NCBI GenBank assembly: GCA_947650285.1
Contig: CANTFL010001234.1
Location: 310,001 to 374,000 of the forward strand
DNA: 64,000 bases
From: Hyaloperonospora brassicae
Taxonomy: Eukaryota > Oomycota > Peronosporomycetes > Peronosporales > Peronosporaceae
Direction of reading: 5' to 3'
Below, piece by piece: positions 30,940 through 42,476 of the stretch. The translations under genes were made by a program, and so were the position numbers. Each line of letters starts with the position of its first letter. Position 1 is the stretch's first letter. A model generated the notes under the pieces. The model had not been told where the DNA came from and ran no database searches. It saw only the letters and a list, made by a program, of their open reading frames with translations.

Positions 30940-32250
30940 GTTTATACTCCACAGAGAAGTTATACTCCGCGAAGAAAGAGAACCACCTCGCCAATCATTG
31001 CGAGATGGGTGGAATACTTACGGCCGCGCGTAGTGACGTATGGTCCGGATAGACAATGAACGGTCTGTCTCCAAAGAGGTAGACACGAAACTTAGCCAGC
31101 GCATATTTCATGGCTATCGTTCATTTTCATGCACTGGATAATTGCGCTCAGATAATTGCAGCTGACGCGACTGAGAGTAGACGACGCGCTCTGTGCCGTC
31201 TATATTATGCTGCATTAACGCACAGTCGATTGAAAAATCGATGCCGTCACAGACCGCATGGAATGGTCTGTACTGGTCGTCAATCGCCAAGATGGGCGAT
31301 TGCATGAAGCTTTGCTTGATACTTTTAAAGGAATGCTGGCTTTCAGCGTTCCATGTCCACTTACCATTTTTCTTGAGCAAGCATGAAAGATGAAAAGTCA
31401 TCTCGGCGTTGTTGCGTGAGTACTTGTGTAAAAACGCCTCTTGGCTAAGGAACTTAAGAAGTCCCTTGACATCGACTGGCAATGGCGAGTCTATGATCGC
31501 CTTGATCGATTCGGGATCAGGGCGTACGCCGTGTTTACCCACGATGCACCGAAAAAGTGGTATTTTGCTAGCCGGTAATATGCACTTCTTGAGGTAGACG
31601 TACATTTTATGATGACGCATAAGTTGAAGGACTTGACGAACGTGAGTTCTGTGTACTTCAACGTCCGTTTCTCCGTTCATAGCCCGTATATAGACGTACA
31701 CATTGTCAGAACAACTCGGTGCAAAATCCCGAACCGGTCTCAACAGATTTGTGACACATTTGGTAAATGTTGCAGGGGCATTGCTCAGCCCCTGCGGCAT
31801 CACTTGCCCCTACCACGGCATATCGCTGTTGGTGCTTACGGAATTGCACGGAATGTCCGTTTACGCATGAGGATCTGATAGAATCCATCCATCAGATCCA
31901 TGGACGAAAAGATGGTATCTTTGACATACCATCTATGATAACGTCCTTTCTCGGTATCGGCGTCTTAGCCGGTACCGTTGCAGCATTCAATTTGCTGAAT
32001 GCGTACATTATCCGCCATCCTCCTGTGGCATTTCGCACACAGAAGGTCGGAGAGCTGTGAGGGGAAGTTTTTTCCTTACAAGACCTGCCGCTAAGCGATC
32101 GGTAAAGGACTTGTCGATCGCTAGTACTTGTTCACGAGGCAATAGCCACTCCTTCATGACACAGTACTTCGATCCCGGTTTTAGCTCGATCTCTTGTCTA
32201 GTGCCTTTATCGTTACGCAAACTCGCACGGTACGGATTTAGCGAATGCAT
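30940..32250 (-). pseudogene. Element B reverse transcriptase and RNase H remnant
   Basis: KGTRQEIELKPGSKYCVMKE starts RT. MPQGLSNAPATFTKCVTNLL is well kept, but the catalytic box is APSCSDNVYVY, so one catalytic Asp is replaced and the polymerase is dead. CIVGKHGVRPDPESIKAIID and LHKYSRNNAEMTFHLSCLLK follow, then RNase H FHAVCDGIDFSIDCALMQHN, where two of the usual residues have changed. Several stops lie between 31803 and 32008. Confidence 0.82.
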
Positions 32251-32283
32251 TCTTGAATTCGATCATATCGCCTGAAGCGACTT

Positions 32284-33200
32284 CTAGGATTGAGATTCAA
32301 ACCTCTTAATCCGAGTATTTATATCGATGACGCTTTTGTCCGTCGATGAACGATTGAGAACCCGTTCGGCATTTGTAAAAATCGTTGCTAATCGAATATC
32401 GATGACGTCATCGTCCTCTGCGACGAGTACACAGATCTGCTTGTATTTGACACGACGCAGATCATGCAAGAATTTGTTTGATTCTAGCATTGGCAATCGG
32501 GTTATTTACGAAGTTAACTTTGGAGGCAATATCAGATCAAGCGTGTTAGCGCCTAAGCTCGATCCGTCAGTAACCGATACATTTACTGTCTCGATTAATT
32601 CCTGGGACGTCACATCCACATGATCCAGGAGAGATTTCTCCACGATGTAGTGATCATCTACATTGTGTTCTTGTACAGTCGTAATAACTACCGTAATGCA
32701 AGTATCGCCATCGTACTCACTTGCAGTACACCCACACGCTTGTGGGCGTTCCAAGATATACGTCAGATCGTTATCTGATGAACTAGTGGCAGGCATCGAT
32801 ACTGATCGATGCTGCATACTCACCATTGGCTCGTATCTCCTGAGCCAAGATAGTCCTAGGATGACATCAAATTTGTCATCCAGGTCGAGTACGATGAAGT
32901 CATCATCAACTGTCCATTTTTTAGCATGTAATGGATTCCTACTACACGTTTAATCACAGTGATCGATGCGCCTGTTGCAAGGCGCACCGTCATTCTCGTT
33001 GACGGAACCCCCCGCTGTGCGAAGTTGATACTTCCAGCCTCTAGTGACTGGCGACGAACAAAGTAGTTCGACTCCCCACAGTCAACTAGGGCGCGAAGTG
33101 ACAAGTTCTTTGTCATTTCCAATGTCAAGGTGATGAAGGACGCCTCATCACCTAGTGCAGAGGTACACAGTGACTGTGTGTCGGGATAAATCTTCGTCAA
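32284..33200 (-). pseudogene. Element B protease remnant
   Basis: RALVDCGESNYFVRRQSLEA matches the DCG active-site loop of element A, with GASITVIKRVVGIHYMLKNG after it. A shift near 32856 and others near 32500 split the linker, which still reads ERPQACGCTASEYDGDTC and FLHDLRRVKYKQICVLVAED. Confidence 0.8.
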
Positions 33201-33231
33201 AAGATTTGCAAATTCTGTTGATGTTGCCGGA

Positions 33232-34369
33232 TTAGTAAGGCGCTCCGCCCCTACTGGCCCCTACCATTCTTTCATGGTACGCTTCGCTGTTGCGGCTTTG
33301 CAACAGCATCGGACTTCGTCCTCCAGTTCTTTGAACTGGTGGACGGTTACTGCGCTCAGCACCACGGGGTCCTGATCGAGGGATACTGCGTTCGTATGCA
33401 TAGTGTTCCCGCTTATATAAGAGATGGCATCTTACCATTCGTTCGTCGTTCACCGGGCGAGGTTTCTCGCCCTCAACATGACAGAGGTCCATTGTTTATG
33501 GACCTTCGACAGCTGGTCGTCTTTGTGGACGATGGGCGGTAAGAGTAGTGTGAGCCTGTATCACACTAAAGTCTTCTTGCTACGCAGCAAAGATTGCTTC
33601 GGACAGCGTCTTTAGCTCCCCGCGAAACAGGTGGTCCCTGACAGGGCCAATTGCAAGGCCGTAATCGAATAATGTGATCTTCACAAATTGACTCAGAGGG
33701 TTTACTACCATGCAAATTTCACGGTAGCGTACATGCTGAGCGTAAGCTTGAACCTTACGCTTAACCTGTTTGATCTCAAGGAGTTCAGAGAGAGTCCTGA
33801 ATTTTCCCCTGGGAGGCTCAAACGTCTCACTTAGCAGGGTCTCGAAGACGTCAAACGACTCGAACACGTTGGGGTTGTGTAATTTGAGATATAAGACCCA
33901 ATTCCTGGTGTCGTCTGCCAAGTTAGACTTAGCGAATGCGACTTGCATTCGCTTCGTGTCGATGCGACGGGCCTTGATGTCACCGTCGACTTCGACAAAA
34001 TATCATAACAGAGAGTCCCTCGACTCCCCGGTACTTGTAGATCTCTAGCTTTTGCGACTCCTGTCAACGCTCACGCGTCGAACTTGCGGACCGAGACTGT
34101 AGTGTTATTAGATTTTCAGTCCGCTGTTGATCTTGTTGTTGCAACAAGGTCACCAGCGCTCGTGACTATTCAAGTTTTTCTTGCAAGGGCTTGCTGACAG
34201 TGGCATGCTGTTGGTCTCTACCCTTGAAGATAGCATGGCCCAGATAGCTTTCTCGCCAACGGGTAAACTCATTCGTTCGATCGCACTTTATTCGAATTCG
34301 CTCACAATAGAAGTAGCTTTCACGGCTTCCTTGAAAGCTGTCGCCGTATTCATCCTCCAATATGTTCAT
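33232..34369 (-). pseudogene. Element B gag remnant
   Basis: LGHAIFKGRDQQHATVSKPL (near 34240-34170) matches the start of gag A. LKLHNPNVFESFDVF, SETFEPPRGKFRTLSELLEI and LAIGPVRDHLF form the capsid core. The zinc knuckle has decayed to CHLLYKREHYAYER, with two of three cysteines lost. Multiple shifts. Confidence 0.8.
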
Positions 34370-34398
34370 GTTGAACGATGCATTTGTGGCCCTTGTAC

Positions 34399-34417
34399 GG
34401 ACTACAAAGTGCTACCA
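34399..34417 (-). other. Primer-binding site of element B
   Basis: TGGTAGCACTTTGTAGTCC on the element strand, three bases from the 5' LTR, identical over 19 bases to that of gypsy A. It is one of the few perfectly conserved stretches between the two elements. Confidence 0.7.
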
Positions 34418-34420
34418 TGG

Positions 34421-34859
34421 TGTAACGGGACACCAACCACTGCGTACTTGTCTACCAGTGCGAAGTTAACTTTTACTGACAACAGCGAAGGTTAGAGCCC
34501 TGCCATGTAATACACTAATACAGAGTAAAGTAAGCTACTAAGTAGAAAACTCTGGTCGCGTTAAACGTAAAACTGTTATTTAATATAATTAAGTCATATA
34601 ATCTTGTTTCTATTGTTCTTCCTGACTCAATCATATTAATCTAACCAAACGGATGATGACGTCTACTTACTACCTATTGCGCGCGTCTAGCAGTGATTGG
34701 TGAGTTGATATCATCATAATATGAACTAATGTGTAGACCTTTCGGTCATCTCAACAACATCACTATGCTTATTTATATTTTAAAAACATATTCAACGTGA
34801 TATTCGTTATTGTAATATTCTTCTTGATGACAATGTCGTGTAACGGCTATTGTGGTACA
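34421..34859 (-). repeat. Element B right (5') LTR
   Basis: Uninterrupted LTR, starts TGTAACGGGACACC and ends near TGTGGTACA. It supplies the reference for joining the split left LTR. No target duplication with 13928-13932. Confidence 0.9.
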
Positions 34860-35170
34860 ACCATAGCATGTTTCTCGCACTTAAGCTAGTAGCTTATGTG
34901 GATAGGCGTGGCAGCACCAAGCGAGAGGTCTCCAGATCGATATATGGTGGCTGCAATAAAAGCTATAGCCTTCTGGTATTGGTGTGCCATGATTTATCAG
35001 AAGTGTCCTGCCAGTCAGTGACGTCCCCCACTTGAATACGTGTAGGTGTTTGTTATAAAAACACTACACAGAAGGATACTAAGAGGAGTTCCCAAGAATG
35101 ATTCCGAAGATGCAGGATAAGGTGGTAAAGGTTCAGCAAAAGTTCTTTAATCAACAAACTCTGGATAATT
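34860..35170. other. Intergenic, no gene; small inverted repeat
   Basis: An imperfect inverted repeat GTGTAGGTGTTT / AAAAACACTACAC lies at about 35040-35069. Otherwise nothing recognisable. Confidence 0.4.
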
Positions 35171-36206
35171 TTTGGCCACGACTAGGGGCGCAACCCATCT
35201 TTGCTAGAGGCACACCCCGATTTTTGCTACTGACAAACCCGACACCCTAAAATGGTAAATAGGACCTCATTTTTTTAAATTGCAGACGAAAATTTGGAAC
35301 ACGTAGTCAAATAAATACTTTACTAATGCTCCCTCTATCCCTATCGTATACAGCAGATCCACTCATGCGCGAAATCCTATCGATCAATTTGGCCAGAAAG
35401 TTATCCAAACAGGCAAAAACTGCCAATATCTCTACTGTCTCGAACACGGCATCCATTCCGATATTACGATGCCGATTGACCTGAACATCGGCAGTAGCGA
35501 CGACTCGTTTTTTCGACATTTGTGCCGAGACAGGTACGAGCAAACACATAAAGCATGCAATATTTTGTTTAACATTGGGGCTATTGTCTATGACAAGACA
35601 CGTGCCGGTACATACTCATAAATGTCCCAATTTGGGCAGATTGTTTCGGGTAAGAAGATGCATAAAACGATTACGTACGGCATGTTCCATCAACATGCTT
35701 ATATTTTGTCGCTTCCTTTCACTGTCGCTAAGGTTATGACTGTTCTTAAGATCCCGCCACGATCGCACTTGTAGTAGACCTGTGGCAGACCCCGCTTCGT
35801 ATTCTTTGATCGGGCGACGACGATGACATACCCTTGGGTAGCCGCAAAAACATTTACGTTTGTTTCTATTTAGTTCCTGTAAAAAAAGCTGGTTACAACT
35901 AGAGCGGGAGGTGGGGTTGCAGCTATTCCAGGCCCCACCTACCGCCCTAGTTGGTCGAGAGCAGTAGGCCAAACAATATCAGTAATACGATTGGGTGCTT
36001 CTACACACGATTGCAATGTTCCGTAAATGCATATAATTCTGCACTACAACATGAAAGGCTTTTTATTATTTAGGCAGGCGGTGTACCCGTAGCAAAAGTG
36101 GGATGTGCTCCTTGTCGTGGCCTAAAACGTGTGGCCCTTTTTATCATTTTAGACAGGCGGTGTGCGCGTAGCGAAAGTGGGTTGTGGAACTAATCGTGAC
36201 CACAAT
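35171..36206. mobile_element. Degraded DNA transposon with duplicated terminal inverted repeats
   Basis: The left end reads GGCCACGACTAGGGGCGCAA then CCCATCTTTGCT and GCACACC. The right end, on the opposite strand, reads GGTCACGATTAGTTCCACAA then CCCACTTTCGCT and GCACACC. A second copy of the right end sits just inside it (36060-36129), and a partial second copy follows the left end (35220-35258). Inside are two minus-strand open pieces (35972-35616 and 35549-35307). LSDSERKRQNISMLMEHAV in the first loosely resembles the N-terminal helix of mariner-type transposases, but I cannot identify the family. Probably non-autonomous or dead. Confidence 0.5.
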
Positions 36207-37177
36207 TTTTTGTGGTGGTCCCTTGGCAGTAGTTCAAAACAGGTATGGCGAAAAGTTTCTAGCTTTAATAACAATTATTTAAAGATTTTTTTATATGTGG
36301 CTTGGGCCCAAACTATAACTTAAAAAAGGATTAAGTAAGGGATACATTATGTAAGAAAATAACAAATTATGGAGCCTCTACTTGTATCTAGAAAAGTTGG
36401 CGGTTATGGCGAGTATGAACAGGTGCCAACGCATCATTATTAGTGGCAGAGCCACAAGACGGCGGACATCGATAAGAGGTAGTCGCGGTTTGTTTATTAA
36501 TGCAATAATGTGGACTCGTGTTGGATGGAATCCATTGACTGCATCGTACACTCATGCCGTTCTGTCGCAGACCCACTATTATGGCAGTGATACATTTTTC
36601 GCGTGTTGTCTATAGCTGCTCAAGACAGCAGCATCACTTAAGGTTCACGCTAGAATTTTTAAAAATCATTCGTCTGTCTCCCCGTAGAAAGAGAAAAAAC
36701 CCAGGAGGGTCGCATCGATCAGTGTTTGCCATTAAGATAGATCTTTTTTGAGCCTTCATTTCACAAATGGGTCGGCAATGTACCACGAATTTTGTGCAGG
36801 TCGCCATCGAATTCTTAGGAATTTATTATGTGGAAACAAGTTTGTCGATGAGAGGTGTAATGCTGCAGTAGCGTACGCTAATAATTGTTTCCACGACACT
36901 TAGTATTGTCCGAGTTTTATCGAAGGGCAGCTTCGTGCCCACACGGCACACAAATTGATGCAAAATCCCGACTTTGTAAGTTGGCATTGTTACATGACCT
37001 TGACAAATGACATTGCGAATATTATCTTGCGTACATTCCAATAACAATATCATTACGGGATGACCAAAGCGCAGCACATCAAAACAAATAAGAATGCGTC
37101 ACAAGATGAGATTTGGCAAATACACGAAATACAGTCGTCCCTTCTTAAAAAATCCCATATCAAGAAAAAAATATTGT

Positions 37178-37500
37178 TTAAGAAAATTGGAGTTTTGGTG
37201 GATCCAGGATGCAATCCACATCAAAATTGAAAGAAAGTTCATGACACTGAACGCTGTGCAGTTTAATATTTCGAGATGGGAGGGGGTTCCCAAGCAAGTA
37301 AGTTGTATCTGCTGGAAAAAGTGTGATATCGTAATTGCGGTGACGATCATCGGTCAATGACAACTACGCGACTACAACAACCGTATTGATCGACCTATTG
37401 AGAACTAGCTGACCCAGCTCATAGAGAATGTGACTTGCAGCGTCAGTGTCGACAAGTATATCTGTGCGGATAAATACGAGCCGATAAAAATGCGACTCAG
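37178..37500 (-). pseudogene. Unrecognised coding-like relic
   Basis: In one minus-strand frame DTDAASHILYELGQLVLNRS, a stop, then LSLTDDRHRNYDITLFPADT and FNFDVDCILDPPKLQF give a plausible protein composition rare in this block. No family recognised; it may be a broken transposase. Confidence 0.15.
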
Positions 37501-37992
37501 ATACGATAGAGCGTGATGCGTCTGAGAACAACAGTGATGTGAGAGTGCCGACGAGTTGACGATTGGACCAAAGGAGGCTCCAGAATGTTGTTTGCTTCTT
37601 TCATCCTTTTTTTCCGCTACATCAAGACAGTGACATTTTGATTAAAAAGCTGACAAGGACCATCGAGCAGGGTAGAAAGCATTGATCGAAGCGAAAGACT
37701 TTGTGCATGATAATTGTCTGATTTAAATTGGGTTCCGAGTGACCCTACATAATTTTAAATGGTTTTTATATTAGGAAAAAGGCAAACGCGTCACACATGT
37801 TGGTCCGCTTCATCGAGGGACGGCTATATTAAGAGCCACTATTCATCACTCACTTTGTGCTAACCACCACTGAGCCCTTGATATTATAAAATTGTGATAG
37901 ATTGTATAATTTATAAATTAAAATTTACCTATACTTCTTTTAATTTCGTTCCAACGATTGCCTTTTAGTACAAAAATATTGAATTTTAATAG

Positions 37993-38214
37993 TTCACTCA
38001 CACTAGAATAAAACTTTACCAGGAGCTTATTATAACCACCCATATTAGTTTAGAAATCGCGCGTGCTGCTCTTAAAGCACGTTTTGGTGATGAAGGTTAC
38101 ATTGTGACTGAACTGCCCACGAGGTGTGACAAGAAAAAGAAAGAAGGTGACATCAAACCTGTATCTGTGCGTTGTTCATGTGCACCAAATGATTCAGCAA
38201 GCTCTATATTGTAA
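37993..38214 (+). pseudogene. Unrecognised coding-like relic
   Basis: A 73-codon frame without ATG. ISLEIARAALKARFGDEGYI, VTELPTRCDKKKKEG and SVRCSCAPNDSAS look protein-like (amphipathic helix, then a Lys cluster and a Cys pair). Not recognised. Confidence 0.2.
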
Positions 38215-40148
38215 TAGTGAAAGCATGTTTGATCCCGAAATGGAACAGGCTGAATGTTTTAATGTTCTGTTCGACGGGTTGAGCATAACGATCAATGGAC
38301 ATTTCAAGTCGGCATCTAAGATCAAAATCGCGAACCCTTTGCCGAGTAATTTGTCCTTTCGAAAGAACGCATTCTGACAGAGAAGCAACACTTTTAATTT
38401 TTTCAAGATGTAATTGATCGACAGGAACCTGGTCGAAAAGTGGCGACAAATAACCCTCCTGGAATTACATAACCCCCCGAGATGAATATGATGTCAAGCA
38501 AGTATAGAGGCTGCGCATACTATATTGTCGTGTCTTGCATATTATTCTACTTAGTGACCTTAAACAATACCCTGATGTAACATAATTTGTCAAATTTGTT
38601 GCTCAACACGAATTCACGCACCTTCTAATCCCTTGCCCATTCGCCATAAAATATTTTGCCGTCGAATTGGCGCTGGAAAGGTATAATATTTGAAGCAACG
38701 TACAAGACTAGCGGTTTTGGATTGCCTTTAATGCAAGGTGTGAAAGTCACGACCACGTATCAAACATGTACATTTTAAGAACTTTTGCATGGCTGGGGAA
38801 CGTGCGAAGGATTAATTTTAAGCGTCAAGGAATATACAACAGGTTTTACCGCTTTTAGGCGGCAACAGATAAGTTTGCTGTTAATTGTGAACTCGCCTTG
38901 ATGAATGCCCGTTGTTTTTCAGCGATTGAAACGTTAAATTAAATTTGTGCCATTGACACATCAGAAAAAATTGTTTTTTGCCAGTAGGAGAACGTCCAAT
39001 GAAATATTTGCAGCCTTAAAAGTTCTTGAATAGCACCACAACAGCTTGGTGCGATCGAATACAGATCTTTTACTTGATAGACAATTGAATAGAATAAGAT
39101 CGAGGTTTTCTCGTCATATTGAGGTATCCTTTAGTAGACTTGGCTGCTGTACAAGAATCAATTTGGAGAAGATTTAATATGCGATACGCTGCATATAATG
39201 CATGAAAAAAAACAATTTTGCGCGTTGAAAGCTCGAATTTGGCTGTTAGGTCATGGACAACTGTGGATCAGGAGGATTTGATGACGGGTACAAGTGTATG
39301 CCAACTTTATTGTGAAACTTAGCTTGCGAGTATTGGACTGCAAAGTGGTCGAGAACGGGCGTCAACAACTCTGAGCTACGGATCGGTCTATTTTCCTGTT
39401 AGTGACAAGGTGTCTCCTGCAGCTTTAATGATACCCTTTATAGAATAAATACTGCGACTAGGTACATCTTCAAAGAACAATCACAATAGTGATATGAAAT
39501 GTCATGGTATGCGTAACTTAAACTTTGGGGTGCCATGTAGGCACAAGATTCGTCTAGGAGCAGCAGAGGAAGTAAAAAAAAGACTTTTCACACCACAAAG
39601 AGTGCAAGTCTCAAAAAAGTTGATTCTTACTGGTATATAGTGCAGGCTCGTAAAAATAAGTGGTGCATGTAGTTACAACATCGATTGCAAAAAGATGAAG
39701 TGCATACAATAAGAATTATAAGGGGGAACTTCGTTTGGATAAGCGAATCGAAAAATGGTGTGAGAAATGGATTGAAGAATCGCTACTGTTGTACTTAGAT
39801 TGGGTTCGTGGATTATATGGGTGAATTACAACTATCAGACCCGATCCAAAAGAGGATTAGATCAGAGAGGGGATCCGATCTGGGATCAGATATTGACCTT
39901 AGTCAGGAGATTGGTTGAATAATCAAGGACCCTTAGATGTACAAGAGACATGGTTATTCATTGGACGAAGCGTGGCGAGTTCCTTTTGAATAGATATGCT
40001 AGGTCGTAGGTTTATCAATCAGGTTACCTAAAATAATTCAAAGTTCAACTCACTTCAAAATACATGCGTCATCTCTTCCGGGCCAGATCTTTGGCCTATC
40101 GACGACATCACGAGTTATGCATCTTGTTTATACAAGTTTCACGCCTAG

Positions 40149-40454
40149 ATGAAAGGGCCAGTTGCATTGAAGACTCTCACAAACATCACAAAAACCAAGA
40201 TAGACCGCGGCAAGAAGTATAGGGAGTTAAGATCTCGAGACGGCTCGAGTGGTCAGAAGGTCAATCAGATCAATATCTACGAATCAGACACGGACATCCT
40301 CATGGATATACAGGTAGCTTACACCAAGTACCTACTATTGACCTTGGATTGCGTAAAATTACCGCGCGATCACTACCGTCCAAACACGGTCAAGTGTAGC
40401 ATCGACACGAGTCCACCTGGAAGCGTGCAGCCCGCTCTACCGACGGGTCTATAA
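40149..40454 (+). other. Unrecognised 101-codon open frame in a GC-richer island
   Basis: ATG at 40149. KTKIDRGKKYRELRSRDGSS and ESDTDILMDIQVAYTKYLLL precede a Pro-rich end. An overlapping frame upstream (RHLFRARSLAYRRHHELCIL, about 40070-40130) also looks coding-like, so this may be a frameshifted relic. No domain recognised. Confidence 0.2.
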
Positions 40455-42239
40455 ATTGGGGAAATAATAAAGCACGTTAACGAAGTATTAACTATAATAA
40501 TAGATCGACTGGGCACCAGTAAATAGACAGATCACATCGGAATTTTCGTGAATACCGTCCACGATACTTGAATAGGATTCGTGTTATCCTAGGATCTTGT
40601 TGTGATACCGTGTACGACATAAATTATAATCCATCTGTCAAGCATGTCCGTGGTAATCCTGTTGATAATTGTGGGCATAAATTGGTTAGAAAATTATAGG
40701 TGCGCTTGACATAGCGGGGTACATCGCAAATTGAAATTGTGGAGAACTTTTTACGGCTTGTAGGTCTATGCGGTAGCTGCGGAGATGCAGAAAAGTACAG
40801 AAGATGTTAGCAACCTTTACCAACCTCTGCAGGACTGCATTTGTACCTTTTTATGCTATCGGTGCTGAGGATGATGGAGATACTTTGGATACCCACTAAA
40901 CGCAATGAGCAGTACCTTACAATTGAAGATATTGCAGTAAGTCGATAATTGCACAGTAGAAATGTACATGTATATTTATGCGTGACTACTTTTATTGATT
41001 ATATTGAGTCGCGTAAATTTGTGTTTAAAAATCTTTTTTGTAAATTTTTATAATGCCAATTAAAGCGCAAATAGAGTTTGTAGATGTTTGAAAGGTGGCG
41101 AATAAGTAATGGTTATCGATAAGGGATATATGACTAGAGGCCCGCTACATGATTAGTATAATAATAATTAGGAGCATAGTATGCTGCACGATATAAATTA
41201 TGCTAGATTCACATGACCATATATAAAATATGCATATGGATGGCATGTGGAAGTAGCATGTGTATGCAAACCTATATTAAACGTTACTAATGCAATATAA
41301 CAAGGTTGATAAAAGTGCCAAAGCAATGAATAGAAAAAGCTTTCATACCTAGTTTGTGAAGAAACGACCTAGGTACATAATCTTGGCTCAAAATGGGTGA
41401 GTAAGAAAAATATTAAATGTGATATAATCTACATTTTTTTTCGTCTTTTAGTTGAATATCGATGCCAATTAAAGAATGACGGTAATCTTTGGCGCTTCTC
41501 CTTTTTTTAAGTTAATTACCCATTTTTCTATTTAATTAAACTACCAGTCGCTACTACACGAGTGCATTGGGTGTTGAGTGAATAGCTACATTCTTAATTT
41601 GTAGATAATAACAAAGTAGACGTAAAATAGAAAGATTTCTTATGAGAAAAACTTAAGATTATATAAATGGCACTACTTTATATATCCTTGTTCAAAGAGT
41701 TGTCATATGAGATAATTTTTTTTAACTTTGCACGCACCGTGTACAGAAGATTCAGGAGCATTTGATCGACAATGTGACAATGACTTATTTATGCACTTTG
41801 TCAATACTAGGATATTGTGATCCGTTATACCTGAGAACTTCGCTTGGCATATCAAACAAACTAAACTATTTCATTTTGCAAAACCTGGTATTATTATTAA
41901 TAAAATGGCTTGCACGTTAAGATTTAAGACTTTTCATTGTGAGAATTGTAATAATTCACGGCAGTTAGAATAATAAAATCGGCCATCGGCGAGCCTTCCG
42001 TTGACCTCACACTGTTTACACCAATCGGAGACGAGCAGGATGCGCCGACACAATGATGAATTTGTGCATTTATCCGATAGCGGCAGTTTTAAGTAACCTT
42101 TACCTAATTTCAGTGTTGTAAAGTGCACTGCAGTTAAAAAGCATAATGACGTAAAAATCTAAATATTGGAAACACACAAAGCATAGGCTGCTTTTACAGA
42201 CTCGATTCACACGCATCGATCTCAAGCTACAAGATAGTA

Positions 42240-42476
42240 ATGAAAAAAATGAATTCGAAAAGACTCCATATTATTCGGGTCGTCTTAGATATAAGAAACC
42301 ACATGAGACCCATCACACGCGACTTGGCGTGTCAAAAATCAAGACTTGGGGCTCAAGCCGCTCGAACCATATCCATTTGTCCTTTTGTAGGCCATAAAGA
42401 AGCTCTAAGATATACTTTCGGGTCACTAAGAGCAATGTTCGGGGATCTAGCTAACATTTTTCACGCTAAAACGTAA
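42240..42476 (+). other. Unrecognised 78-codon open frame
   Basis: Basic N terminus, then DLACQKSRLGAQAARTISIC and EALRYTFGSLRAMFGDLANI, in a small GC-richer island. No family recognised and no supporting signals. Confidence 0.15.

Larger units (their letters stand above)
13933..34859 (-). mobile_element. Outer Ty3/gypsy element B, interrupted by a nested copia and gypsy A
   Basis: Left LTR is 13933-14006 plus about 27231-27594 (split by the copia insertion); right LTR is 34421-34859. The two half-LTRs join at one point when compared with the intact right LTR, showing that the insertion is coherent. The element's own length without the insert is about 7.7 kb. Order on the minus strand: LTR, PBS, gag, protease, RT/RNase H, integrase, chromodomain remnant, a plus-strand reading frame, PPT, LTR. 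LTRs differ at roughly 7-8% of positions by eye. All coding parts contain stops or frameshifts, the gag zinc knuckle has lost cysteines and the RT catalytic pair is mutated. No target duplication is recognisable. Confidence 0.85.
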
